From: Chlamydiota bacterium
Lineage (GTDB): Bacteria; Chlamydiota; Chlamydiia; Chlamydiales; JACKPQ01
DNA: 42,354 nt
Direction of reading: 5' to 3'
Assembly: GCA_021772435.1 (NCBI GenBank)
Contig: JAJFLZ010000012.1
Location: forward strand, 1 to 42,354
Shown here: one piece after another, positions 17,076 to 24,996 of the stretch
Numbering within the stretch: position 1 is the stretch's first letter
How the letters are laid out: the number at the start of each line of letters is the position of its first letter
The notes under the pieces: model-generated
Database searches by the model: none
Told to the model about the DNA's origin: nothing
The model's input: the letters and a program-made list of their open reading frames with translations, nothing else
Made by a program: the position numbers and the translations under genes

Positions 17076-17897
17076 TTAGTTTAGCAAGAGGTCGAGTTCT
17101 TTTGTGTATTCTTGGTAAGAGGGGAGATGTTCGTGCGTACCGTTATCGATACTAGTAAGCTTTGCTTGGACGCTTGTTTTGATTTTTTTGAGCAGTTTTT
17201 GACTTGATGAGTGGGGGATTAAAGTATCATGCGTGCCGTGAAAAATATGGATGGGGCAAGACACTTTGCTGATAAATTCATCTGTGCGGATGTGGTATTT
17301 CAAAATGAGGGAAACCAAGAATTTCGGCAAATACGGAACGGCTTTATCGGCCATATCGAGCATGCTGGTGTAGGGCGCTTCTAAAATTAGTTGACGTGGA
17401 TGGTGCATAGAAGCCACTTTGGCTGCCACGCCTGTCCCAAACGACATACCGTATACCACGATCTGGTCCTCGGGATACCTTTCTAGCAAATAATTATAGG
17501 CGAGGTTGGCATCGCTAAAAATAGTTTCTTCGGATCTCTGGCCCGTGCTTTTGCCAAAGCCTCTGTAATCGATGATGAAAAAGTCATAGCCACGAGTGAC
17601 AAAATCCTCTGGTATTCCTGTGCGCCGATACAAACTGCCCAGGTTCCAGCCCCTGCCGTGAAAATAGAGCACAACGCCTTTGGGTGCCCGCGATTTAAAA
17701 TGCAGACCATGCATCACAGCACTTTTGCTAGCTGGTAAAAAAACCTCTTCAAATTGACCGGGGTAGTTGAAGACATAATTTTGCGGCAATGTTTTCGACC
17801 TAAAAATACGCTCTTCCTGCGTGATGAAAACCTCGCTCACCAGGAAAGAAAAAAGAGCTAAGAATAAGCAAGCTAGGGAATAAATCGTTTTTTTCAT
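17076..17897 (-). CDS. Alpha/beta hydrolase, membrane-anchored or secreted
   Basis: 273 aa. An N-terminal hydrophobic stretch (IYSLACLFLALFSFLVSEV) acts as signal or anchor. The oxyanion region is VLYFHGRGWN; the nucleophile Ser152 is in YGMSFGTG; Asp224 in FHGTHDTLIP and His255/257 in NGTHEHLPS complete the triad. This is a serine hydrolase of the BAAT/dienelactone-like type acting on an ester or peptide. The 57-bp copy of the SnoaL gene end stops 7 bp upstream of its ATG, so it was formerly the second gene of a SnoaL-hydrolase operon that is now split by an ATPase cassette. Confidence 0.85.
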   Translation of the reverse strand: MKKTIYSLACLFLALFSFLVSEVFITQEERIFRSKTLPQNYVFNYPGQFEEVFLPASKSAVMHGLHFKSRAPKGVVLYFHGRGWNLGSLYRRTGIPEDFVTRGYDFFIIDYRGFGKSTGQRSEETIFSDANLAYNYLLERYPEDQIVVYGMSFGTGVAAKVASMHHPRQLILEAPYTSMLDMADKAVPYLPKFLVSLILKYHIRTDEFISKVSCPIHIFHGTHDTLIPHSSSQKLLKKIKTSVQAKLTSIDNGTHEHLPSYQEYTKELDLLLN

Positions 17898-17904
17898 GTT
17901 AATT

Positions 17905-17961
17905 TCACTTTAGCAGAACATACCCAATTTGTTCCATCACGCTGTATTCGTTGTCCATTTC
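17905..17961 (-). repeat. Direct repeat of the SnoaL gene 3' end, distal copy
   Basis: 57 bp identical to 19496-19552. Read on the minus strand it codes the last residues of the SnoaL-like protein (EYSVMEQIGYVLLK) and its TGA stop. With the other copy it brackets the AlbA_2 gene. Confidence 0.95.
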
Positions 17962-18025
17962 ATGCCAAAAAAAAGATTGCTTTTTGTAAAGAAAAAAGTA
18001 AACTTGGCTCAATTTTCCAAGGGTA

Positions 18026-19504
18026 ATGTTTGCCATGCGATTAGAAGACTTAAAAAGATTAGTTGAAAAGGGTGAATCTGAAACCTTGGAATTTAAAAAA
18101 ACGACCGGCCAAAGGTCTGAAGCTGCTAAAACCATTTGTGCACTGCTCAATGGCTTAGGGGGATTTGTCTTATTTGGAGTGTCTGATAAGGGGAGCATTA
18201 TTGGGCAACAAGTAACGGCTAAAACTCTTGAAGATATCGCTCTAGAACTAAGGAGAATCGAGCCTCCTGTCTTTCCTGAAATTGAAACGGTTGCCATTGA
18301 TAATCAAAAATCGGTAATTGTAGTGAGAGTAGTTGGGAAGCAAGCAACGTATTGCTATGATGGACGGCCTTACATTCGTCATGGTCCAACTATTCAAATT
18401 ATGCCTCGTGAAGAATATGAAAAGCGTATCTTAGATAAGTTTCATACGCATAGACGTTGGGAAAATGAATTTGCCCCTGATTGGGTTTCTGTTCAAGATT
18501 TAGATGAGGAAGAAATTCAATCGACACTTCAAAATGCGATCAAATTGGGTCGAATGAAGAAGCCATCGTCCACAGATTCGGAATCGATTTTAAGAGGTTT
18601 AGGGCTTTTTGATAATGAACGGTTGGTTAATGCTGCTGTAGCATTGTACGGCAAAAATGAGAAATTATTTGCTAGCTATCCTCAATTATCGATCAGAGTA
18701 GCAAGGTTTAGAGGTTCTGATCGGTTGAAGGGCTTTATGGATAATCGAGATTATTGGGGGAATGCTTTTAATTTACTAAGGCGTAGCGAGCAGTTTTTAA
18801 TGGATTATGTTCCTATATCAGGACGAGTTGTTCCTGGGAAAATGATCAGAGAAGACTATCCGCTCTATCCGTCACTTGCGATTCGAGAGGCCGTTGCTAA
18901 TGCTATTTGTCATCGAGATTATGTAACCCACGGGGGAGCAGTAGCTATTGCTATGTATGACAATCGGCTTGAAATCATCAATCCAGGAATTTTGCATTTT
19001 GATATCACACCTGAAAAATTGAGTAAACCTCATGAGTCTAAGCTCTGGAATCCCATTATAGCTAGCGTTTTTTATAGAGCGGGTGTGATTGAAAAATGGG
19101 GAACGGGAACTCTGAATATTATTGACTGGTGCAAGGAAAATCGGAATCCAAAGCCAAAATGGGAAGTTCGTTCTCAATCAGTTATTGCAACTTTTTCTCC
19201 TTCCGCATTTTTTGCTACGGGAAAAGCGTCTGCAGAAGATAATGTTTCTTCGAGGCCCGAGTCAAGGCCCGAGTCGAGGCCCGAGTCAAGGCCCGAGTCG
19301 CTTGAAGTTTTAGTGCGTGATTTGCTTAAAGGCGGTCCTTTATCCAAAAGTGAAATTTCTCAAGCATTGGGGCATAAACATATTTCTGGAGGACTAAAAA
19401 AAGTCTTAGTGAATCTTCTGAAACAAGGTGAGATAGGTTATACTATCCCTGAAAAACCAAATAGCAGGCTTCAAAAATACACGTTAACAATAACGTCACT
19501 TTAG
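18026..19504 (+). CDS. AlbA_2 / HATPase_c_4 DNA-binding regulator-like protein
   Basis: 492 aa from the first ATG, or 489 aa from ATG 18035, which has AAGGG at a better distance. An AlbA_2 (Schlafen-like) domain opens the protein (GESETLEFKKTTGQ, ALLNGLGGFVLFGVSDKG), a GHKL-type ATP-binding domain follows (LAIREAVANAICHRDY, DNRLEIINPG, EKWGTGTLNIIDWC), then a linker of four SRPE units and a winged helix (GGPLSKSEISQALGHKHISG). Such proteins are common orphan accessory genes, presumed regulators. The stop codon lies inside the 57-bp repeat, overlapping the end of the convergent SnoaL gene by 9 bp. The cassette lies between two perfect copies of that gene's 3' end. Confidence 0.88.
   Translation: MFAMRLEDLKRLVEKGESETLEFKKTTGQRSEAAKTICALLNGLGGFVLFGVSDKGSIIGQQVTAKTLEDIALELRRIEPPVFPEIETVAIDNQKSVIVVRVVGKQATYCYDGRPYIRHGPTIQIMPREEYEKRILDKFHTHRRWENEFAPDWVSVQDLDEEEIQSTLQNAIKLGRMKKPSSTDSESILRGLGLFDNERLVNAAVALYGKNEKLFASYPQLSIRVARFRGSDRLKGFMDNRDYWGNAFNLLRRSEQFLMDYVPISGRVVPGKMIREDYPLYPSLAIREAVANAICHRDYVTHGGAVAIAMYDNRLEIINPGILHFDITPEKLSKPHESKLWNPIIASVFYRAGVIEKWGTGTLNIIDWCKENRNPKPKWEVRSQSVIATFSPSAFFATGKASAEDNVSSRPESRPESRPESRPESLEVLVRDLLKGGPLSKSEISQALGHKHISGGLKKVLVNLLKQGEIGYTIPEKPNSRLQKYTLTITSL
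19251..19298 (+). repeat. 12-bp coding tandem repeat (RPES)4
   Basis: Four 12-bp units, alternating CGAGGCCCGAGT and CAAGGCCCGAGT, encode a flexible SRPE linker between the ATP-binding and winged-helix domains. The unit length keeps the frame, so copy-number change would alter linker length only. Confidence 0.9.
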
Positions 19505-19552
19505 CAGAACATACCCAATTTGTTCCATCACGCTGTATTCGTTGTCCATTTC
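19496..19552 (-). repeat. Direct repeat of the SnoaL gene 3' end, original copy
   Basis: 57 bp identical to 17905-17961. One edge coincides exactly with the stop codon of the SnoaL-like gene, which remains intact. Confidence 0.95.
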
Positions 19553-20023
19553 GGTGATGTGGGTGATGCGTCCGTTTTGGACCGTAAAGATGGCAAATTG
19601 GCGGATGAGAATGGGCTTGTTGGTAGGAATGATGCCTAAAAATGCGCCTTTTTGGATGCCGTGATAGGTGACATAGGCAAACACGCGGTTGTTTTCAGCT
19701 ATGAGCTCCATGATTTGGATTGTTAGGTCGGGAAAAGAATGGTGAAACGCTTGCATGCGCACTTTTTGGTTTTTGCTCATGGAAGGAAAGCGGTAATAGG
19801 TGGTGTCTTGGACGAGGTTGGCGTTTACGATGCCGTAGTTGGGAGCAAGAGCATCCATTAGTGCTGAAGAGTTATTTTCCTGAAAGGCTTTGTAATAGTT
19901 TTGCACGACGAGTTTGTTTTCAGCGTGGGCATCTGTTGTGCCCTTGGGCGTAAATATGCCGGTGGCCACTTGCGCAAAAGCTGAAGATGCTGCTATACAA
20001 AGTAGAATGAATAAAGTTTTCAT
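19496..20023 (-). CDS. Secreted SnoaL-like (NTF2-fold) protein
   Basis: 175 aa with a signal peptide (MKTLFILLCIAASSAFAQ). The remainder is a SnoaL-type alpha+beta barrel: ENKLVVQNYYKAFQENNSSALMDALAPNYGI, QAFHHSFPDLTIQIMELIAENNRVFAYVTYHGI, FLGIIPTNKPILIRQFAIFTVQNGRITHITE. The pattern matches ester-cyclase-like SnoaL proteins; the ligand is unknown and it should act in the periplasm. It probably once formed an operon with the hydrolase at 17076-17897. Confidence 0.82.
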   Translation of the reverse strand: MKTLFILLCIAASSAFAQVATGIFTPKGTTDAHAENKLVVQNYYKAFQENNSSALMDALAPNYGIVNANLVQDTTYYRFPSMSKNQKVRMQAFHHSFPDLTIQIMELIAENNRVFAYVTYHGIQKGAFLGIIPTNKPILIRQFAIFTVQNGRITHITEMDNEYSVMEQIGYVLLK

Positions 20024-20041
20024 GTTGCAACCTTTTATTTT

Positions 20042-20758
20042 ATGAAATATAACAATATTGAATTATACGCAAATAAACCATCTCCATTATTAAATAATTA
20101 TGATTTTAAGTCGGTATTTAATGACAACATGCCGCTAGATGACCAAAATCTGCTCAGAGCACTAGAACTCATCGCGCTGCCAGGAAGCGTTTTGCATCTA
20201 AAAGGCAAGCGGGGACATATTTACGAGGTGTCGATGCCGGGTTATCCCAAAGATAAATTGTATGTCGATCATAGATTTGTATCTGAAAAATGCCAATTTC
20301 CAAAACCTGTGATGCCTAAAAAAGAGGTGATTTTAAAACGGATGCTGCGCTTGCTTGGCAAGCCTTATATCTGGGGTGGAAATTATAGCCGAGGTATTCC
20401 AGAGATGCTGATTTATTACCCCCCACAAAAGCCACTTAGCAAGTTGCACCGCAGTATATGGACGTTTTCTGGCGTGGATTGTTCAGGTTTGTTGTACGAG
20501 GCAAGCAACGGACTCACCCCACGTAACTCATCACAGCTGATTAGTTTCGGCGAAGAGCGTAAATTAGAGGAGCTGCAGCCACTTGATCTTCTTGTGTGGG
20601 ATGGGCATGTTGTGATGGCTTTAGATAGAGAGCGCACGATCGAGAGCAGACTGGGTAAAGGTGTTGTGATAGAGAAGCAAAAAAGCAGAATACAAGAGAT
20701 AGAGTTGGATTTAAAGGTGGGCCGAATCAAGCAGCTCTTCATCAGGCGTTTCGTCTAG
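20042..20758 (+). CDS. NlpC/P60-family cysteine peptidase
   Basis: 238 aa. The catalytic Cys147 is in FSGVDCSGLLYEA and the His189 is in LLVWDGHVVMAL, with the usual GKPYIWGG before the Cys. An N-terminal SH3-like portion (VLHLKGKRGHIYEVSMPG) precedes it. Likely a gamma-D-glutamyl-diaminopimelate endopeptidase for peptidoglycan remodelling; chlamydiae make little peptidoglycan but retain such enzymes. There is no clear signal peptide. The last 48 bp overlap the convergent AsmA-like gene. Confidence 0.85.
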   Translation: MKYNNIELYANKPSPLLNNYDFKSVFNDNMPLDDQNLLRALELIALPGSVLHLKGKRGHIYEVSMPGYPKDKLYVDHRFVSEKCQFPKPVMPKKEVILKRMLRLLGKPYIWGGNYSRGIPEMLIYYPPQKPLSKLHRSIWTFSGVDCSGLLYEASNGLTPRNSSQLISFGEERKLEELQPLDLLVWDGHVVMALDRERTIESRLGKGVVIEKQKSRIQEIELDLKVGRIKQLFIRRFV

Positions 20759-21454
20759 ACCAAATAGGCCCTGGAAAAAGCCACCGCCGCCTGTGGCGCC
20801 TTCAATAATGCCTTGGATCATATTTTGAATTCCTTCGCGCTGAAATACTTCAAGTAGCATCTCGCCGATCACTTGCTGAGTAATCTCATCTAGCGGAATA
20901 CCTTTTTTACTCGAGATATTCTTAAATTCCATGTACTTGATGCCCTTTAAGCGTTTGACACCGCCCTTGGGGTTATCGCGAAACGCAATCCAGATGTCCA
21001 TGTTGCGGATAATAAGGCGCTTGATCAAAACAGGCTTATCTTTATCACCGCGGCTAGCAGCTGCCTTGCTGCTACGTTTAGAGTTATTCATGATCGTAGT
21101 CCAATTGCCGTCGCGACTTAAGGGTTTGTTGAATTCTAAGCCGAGGAAAACACCATTTAGGTCAACTTCATCGATGACGATTTTATCTTGAAAATAGCGC
21201 GAGAGAGAAGCCTTGATATCGATTGTCTTAACAGCTAGGGCCTTGCTCATCATCGAGCCTCTTGGATTTGCGATCACGAAATTAGAAGCTGTGATCGACC
21301 AAGGGGATAGGCCAATGGATCCTACTGTGACAGGGACGCCCATTTTTTTAGTCAGCTCACGAGAGACCATACCGGGAACAAAGCTCCAGGCAAAAAATCC
21401 TAGCATGAGCGCTGCTATTACAACTATTGCTATCCACTTTATAAATGCTTTCAT
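20711..21454 (-). CDS. AsmA/DUF748-like inner-membrane-anchored protein
   Basis: 247 aa. One N-terminal membrane anchor (FIKWIAIVVIAALMLGFFAWSF), then SRELTKKMGVPVTVGSIGLSPWSITASNFVIANPRG, the pattern of the AsmA-like N-terminus, and a VIDEVDLNGVFLGLEFN strand typical of the same fold. The C-terminus is rich in Gly and Phe. Family members bridge the envelope and move lipids, but this one is short. Divergent from the sulfatase-family gene across 46 bp. Confidence 0.65.
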   Translation of the reverse strand: MKAFIKWIAIVVIAALMLGFFAWSFVPGMVSRELTKKMGVPVTVGSIGLSPWSITASNFVIANPRGSMMSKALAVKTIDIKASLSRYFQDKIVIDEVDLNGVFLGLEFNKPLSRDGNWTTIMNNSKRSSKAAASRGDKDKPVLIKRLIIRNMDIWIAFRDNPKGGVKRLKGIKYMEFKNISSKKGIPLDEITQQVIGEMLLEVFQREGIQNMIQGIIEGATGGGGFFQGLFGLDETPDEELLDSAHL

Positions 21455-21500
21455 AACTTTTATATTTACTTTATTACTATTAATTGCAATAAAGAAAATT

Positions 21501-23357
21501 ATGAAGAATAAATTTAATTACATATTTTTTGGCGCGTTCTTTTTTATATTATTAATAATGAACATCCAGCACGTCGCACTCGTCAGCGATCCAGTTAGCG
21601 GATCTAGAGTGCTTTATATGGTCCTAGCTATTTTGCAAACCACCTTTGAGTTTGGTATTCTGGCTTGGGCTGCAATCTTTTTTAAGAGTCGGCTGTCAAA
21701 AAAGATGTACTATAGCTACATCGGCTTGGTTTTCGTTTTCTTTTCGCTGCACATTGTAGACTTTATCTTGCTACGTGTGATGAATTTATCGTTTTTAACT
21801 GCAGTCGATATGATGCTTGGTGAAACTTGGCAAAACTTTATTGAAATGCTAAAACTCACCGGAATTCCGCTTGGCGTTTGGGTAGCTCTTGTTCCACTAG
21901 CGCTTATCCTTCCAGTTGTAGGGGTTTACTTGTACCATTTATCCGACCTAGCGTCAAAAAAGCACCTTTGCACAAGATCTCTCACATGCAGCTTATGCCT
22001 TTTGCCAGTTGGATTAATGGGGATCTGCTTATTGCTTAGCTCTTCTGTGGATCCAAGCGCGCATCGCAAATTTGCTAGCATCATGCCATTTAAAGGTACT
22101 ATTTTAGGACCTCAGCCAATCTCTGCAAATATCGAACAGCCGATAAAAATGCCGCTTCTTGAATATGAGCACTTGCCTGTAATGAAAGCTAGAGCTAAAC
22201 CTAACATCTATTTGTTTGTAGCAGAATCCATTCGTCACGATTATTTTAACGAGGACATTGCCCCTAATTTAAGTCCGAATTGTCAAAAAGCCATTGCTGC
22301 TGGTAACGGCACCCAGATTTCGTGGTACTCTATTTTTCATGCTAACAGCCCGCTGACCTGGTCGACCTATCAAAAATTTGGCCCAGCTAAAGGCGCGCTA
22401 CCTCTTCGACTACTCAAGCAGATGGGTTATGAGATTCACTGCCACAGCGCAGCGCAGCTCAAATATTACAAAATGGATCAGTTGCTCTTTGGTCAGAATC
22501 ACGATGTTTTAACATCGTACAATGTGTTTCCTCACAAAGACTCAAAATCAGCTTGGCAATCAGATGAGCTTGCGATGCAGTCTCTTAGCAAAAATCTCAA
22601 GTCAAATGGACAAGTCCACATCGTATTTTTAGACTCTACCCATTTTCACTACAGCTGGAATCCAGACTTTGATGCGCCGTTTGCCCCTCACAGCAACGGG
22701 ACAAGCCACGGCTTTACAAGTGGCAACCCGGAAGTTATGGAAAAGCTCAAAAACAACTACAAAAACTCCATCGCTTATGTCGACTACATGCTTGGACGCT
22801 TTAACTACATCTTGCACAAGCGCGGGCTGTACAAAGATGCCGTAATAGCTTTCACAGGGGATCATGGTGAAGAATTTTACGAAGAAGGAAACTTATTTCA
22901 CGCCTCCAACTTAAGCCCCATGCAGTGTGAAGTACCCCTATTTTTAAAATTGGGTAGACGTCACGTGGCAGAGCAAGAAGTGATCTCACATATGGACATC
23001 ATGCCGACCATTTTAGAGCACATCACAGGCAAGCGACAGGACTTTTTTGATGGGTCATCGCTTCTTGATCCCTTTCGCAATCAAGTCGCGATGACAGCTA
23101 GATTCAATGCTAGCCGCAATCCAAGAGAAGTGGCTTGTTACAAGCCTATGGGAAGAGTTGTAGTTGAGATCGGTTCATCGCGCAATATTTTCAAAGCAAA
23201 GCAGGTAAAAGTGCTATCTTCGAGTGGCGATGGATTAGAACATGATCCGCTAGCACCAGCGAGACCATACTTTTCACTACAGGCGCCGCCCGAAGAGCTA
23301 CGCAAGGATCGTGACGGTGACCGTCAGGAAGAGAAAATTGCACAGGCCGGCCGCTAA
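21501..23357 (+). CDS. Membrane sulfatase-superfamily protein (YejM/LtaS-like)
   Basis: 618 aa from ATG 21501; the open frame extends upstream only as antisense of the neighbour. Several membrane helices fill the first 180 residues (IFFGAFFFILLIMNIQHV; YIGLVFVFFSLHIVDFILL; VWVALVPLALILPVVGVYLY). The sulfatase fold follows, with metal ligands in FVAESIRHDYF and FTGDHGEEFYEEG and DIMPTILEHI near the end. Likely a phosphoethanolamine/phosphoglycerol transferase or a YejM-type lipid regulator at the inner membrane. The last 55 or so residues are read antisense across the 3' end of aroC, so the natural end was probably lost. Confidence 0.8.
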   Translation: MKNKFNYIFFGAFFFILLIMNIQHVALVSDPVSGSRVLYMVLAILQTTFEFGILAWAAIFFKSRLSKKMYYSYIGLVFVFFSLHIVDFILLRVMNLSFLTAVDMMLGETWQNFIEMLKLTGIPLGVWVALVPLALILPVVGVYLYHLSDLASKKHLCTRSLTCSLCLLPVGLMGICLLLSSSVDPSAHRKFASIMPFKGTILGPQPISANIEQPIKMPLLEYEHLPVMKARAKPNIYLFVAESIRHDYFNEDIAPNLSPNCQKAIAAGNGTQISWYSIFHANSPLTWSTYQKFGPAKGALPLRLLKQMGYEIHCHSAAQLKYYKMDQLLFGQNHDVLTSYNVFPHKDSKSAWQSDELAMQSLSKNLKSNGQVHIVFLDSTHFHYSWNPDFDAPFAPHSNGTSHGFTSGNPEVMEKLKNNYKNSIAYVDYMLGRFNYILHKRGLYKDAVIAFTGDHGEEFYEEGNLFHASNLSPMQCEVPLFLKLGRRHVAEQEVISHMDIMPTILEHITGKRQDFFDGSSLLDPFRNQVAMTARFNASRNPREVACYKPMGRVVVEIGSSRNIFKAKQVKVLSSSGDGLEHDPLAPARPYFSLQAPPEELRKDRDGDRQEEKIAQAGR

Positions 23358-24177
23358 GCGTTGTTGTCTTCTGCTCTTTTTTAATCGATGATGTTGGCTT
23401 AAATGCCACCCGACAAATCAAATCCTCACCTGTCGAAATGCCACCAAGCGTACCACCTGCCAGGTTAGAACTCGGTCCATTTTCATCAAATCCATCATTG
23501 TGCTCTGAACCCTTCATTTCAGCTGCTCTAAAACCTTGGCCAATCTCAAATCCCTTGCTGGCTGGAATACTCATCAGAGCTTTGGCTAAATCTGCCTCCA
23601 ACCTGTCAAACACTGGCGCTCCCAATCCCGCTAACATCCCAGACACTCTGACTGTGACCACGCCGCCAACAGAATCGCCCTCCTGCATAGCCTTATCAAT
23701 ATCGCCAGTTTCCACACTTGTTTCAATCAAAATACCAGATAGGCCAATCAGCTTTTCAGCTACGCTACCCGCCGCTACTCTTGTGGCGGTTTCTCTGGCC
23801 GACGCCCTTCCTCCACCGCGATAATCAAACACGCCATACTTTTGCAAATACGTAAAATTGGCATGTCCAGGTCTTAGCACATCCTTAATCGCCTCATAAG
23901 GCTTTGAGCGTACATCTTGGTTATAAATAATAATCGAGATAGGCATGCCTGTTGTTACACCTTCGAACACACCCGACAGAATTTGTGCCTGATCGGGCTC
24001 TTTTCTTGGTGAGACATGCTTGCCCGTTCCAGGCCTGCGCAAATCCAGCTCTTTTTGGATATCGGCCTCGCATAATTCTAGTCCTGCTGGGCATCCGTCA
24101 ATCACAGCGCCAATCGCGGGCCCGTGTGCCTCGCCCCACGTTGTCACACAAAACACCTGTCCAAACCGATTACTCAT
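23191..24177 (-). CDS. aroC: Chorismate synthase
   Basis: Last step of the shikimate pathway: EPSP to chorismate, FMN-dependent. 328 aa, somewhat shorter than the usual 350-390. Conserved stretches: FCVTTWGEAHGPAIGAVIDGCPAGL, DVRSKPYEAIKDVLRPGHANFTY, RGGGRASARETATRVAAG, EHNDGFDENG, SNLAGGTLGGISTGEDL and GHRHDPCVALRAAPVV. It begins one base after the hicB stop codon, so it depends on read-through from the hicAB and aro genes upstream. It shares 167 bp of 3' end with the convergent sulfatase-family gene. Confidence 0.96.
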   Translation of the reverse strand: MSNRFGQVFCVTTWGEAHGPAIGAVIDGCPAGLELCEADIQKELDLRRPGTGKHVSPRKEPDQAQILSGVFEGVTTGMPISIIIYNQDVRSKPYEAIKDVLRPGHANFTYLQKYGVFDYRGGGRASARETATRVAAGSVAEKLIGLSGILIETSVETGDIDKAMQEGDSVGGVVTVRVSGMLAGLGAPVFDRLEADLAKALMSIPASKGFEIGQGFRAAEMKGSEHNDGFDENGPSSNLAGGTLGGISTGEDLICRVAFKPTSSIKKEQKTTTLSGRPVQFSLPDGHRHDPCVALRAAPVVKSMVSLVLADHVLIHRHSKIALLPALL

Positions 24178-24615
24178 TTAGCCTATTCTTATTGCACATG
24201 TTGTTTCAGGATTAGCGGCTTGAAGAAGCTTTTCGTATTTATCGAGTGAAATATTCAATTTGCCGCGTTCATATTGTGCATAGGCATTGGGTGATTTTGA
24301 GTTAAGCCTTGATGAGACATCTCGCACAGTTGAACCACTCATTTCTCTTTGACGACGCAAAGCGAGTGAAAGAAGAAGTTTATTATCGTTAGCTGATACT
24401 CCAAATCCTGACCCTTCATCTTTCTCATAAAAGATTTTTAGGCGATTTTTATAACTCTTTCCAAAATAAGAGTGGATCAATTCTTTAATAGCGTCTTCCA
24501 GCATATCAAAGGCATTTGATTTGCTTGTACCTTGAGTAGCAAGATCAAATGCAGGAACCTGAATGACCCAATATTTGCTATTACGTTCTTTTCTTACAAC
24601 ACCGTCAAATTCCAT
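24178..24615 (-). CDS. hicB: HicB-type antitoxin with XRE helix-turn-helix
   Basis: 145 aa. The N-terminal HicB-like (partial RNase H) fold is visible in YWVIQVPAFDLATQGTSKSNAFDMLEDAIKELI. The C-terminal helix-turn-helix (LLLSLALRRQREMSGSTVRDVSSRLNSKSPNAYAQYERGKLN) would bind the promoter. GAGGAAAAGT supplies a ribosome site. It neutralises the HicA mRNA interferase encoded upstream. It abuts aroC with no gap. Confidence 0.85.
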   Translation of the reverse strand: MEFDGVVRKERNSKYWVIQVPAFDLATQGTSKSNAFDMLEDAIKELIHSYFGKSYKNRLKIFYEKDEGSGFGVSANDNKLLLSLALRRQREMSGSTVRDVSSRLNSKSPNAYAQYERGKLNISLDKYEKLLQAANPETTCAIRIG

Positions 24616-24682
24616 TACTTTTCCTCATTCCCTGGATGGTCTTTTGCTTTTCTGATACCGATGTGAACTCAAATAGCGGTTT

Positions 24683-24970
24683 TTAGCAGCGCAGGCTCTC
24701 ATACAAATTTGTTTGTCTTCGCATCGGCTCTTGTCTATAGACAATGCCCCTCGCTCCAGACAAAAAATTTGAGGAGCCTCCTTGCGAAATTTCCCCTATT
24801 TTCATTAACGATCGGTATATAATTTTACGAGCTGTAAATTCGTTAATCTCGTTATGCCTGGGGACTGGCTCTGAAACGCTTCCGTTGGTCCACACATCGT
24901 GATTGCCCCCGTGCCTATCTAGCCACCAGCCAAGCTTTTTTAGTCTTTTTTCTAGCTCTTTCTTTTTCAC
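24683..24970 (-). CDS. hicA: HicA-type toxin
   Basis: 95 aa from a GTG start. The double-stranded-RNA-binding-like fold of HicA is clear: KELEKRLKKLGWWLDRHGGNHDVWTNGSVSEPVPRHNEINEFTARKII, with the catalytic His24 in GGNHD. Family members are usually 60-90 aa; the last 35 residues (from YRSLMKIGEISQGG) do not match and may result from a frameshift or fused sequence. It lies 18 bp after the aroK stop. Confidence 0.85.
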   Translation of the reverse strand: MKKKELEKRLKKLGWWLDRHGGNHDVWTNGSVSEPVPRHNEINEFTARKIIYRSLMKIGEISQGGSSNFLSGARGIVYRQEPMRRQTNLYESLRC

Positions 24971-24996
24971 GTATACTATCGTATATAATTATATGT
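24971..24996. promoter_or_regulatory. Likely hicAB operator
   Basis: The 18-bp space between aroK and hicA contains an inverted repeat, GTATAC-TATC-GTATAT, followed by AT-rich TATAATTATATGTAC. Position right next to the toxin start fits an autoregulatory HicB site. Inference from position and symmetry. Confidence 0.45.

Noticed and set aside
17905..18297. A minus-strand frame ending in the SnoaL tail residues MDNEYSVMEQIGYVLLK, looking like a second SnoaL-related gene.
   Set aside because: Only the 57-bp repeat part is SnoaL sequence; the rest is the antisense of the AlbA_2 gene.
19251..19298. 12-bp tandem units as a CRISPR-like or satellite array.
   Set aside because: Units are in frame, coding SRPE, inside a known linker position of AlbA_2 proteins, without spacers.
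21213..21500. N-terminal extension of the sulfatase-family protein.
   Set aside because: It is the antisense of the AsmA-like gene; the membrane helices begin after ATG 21501.
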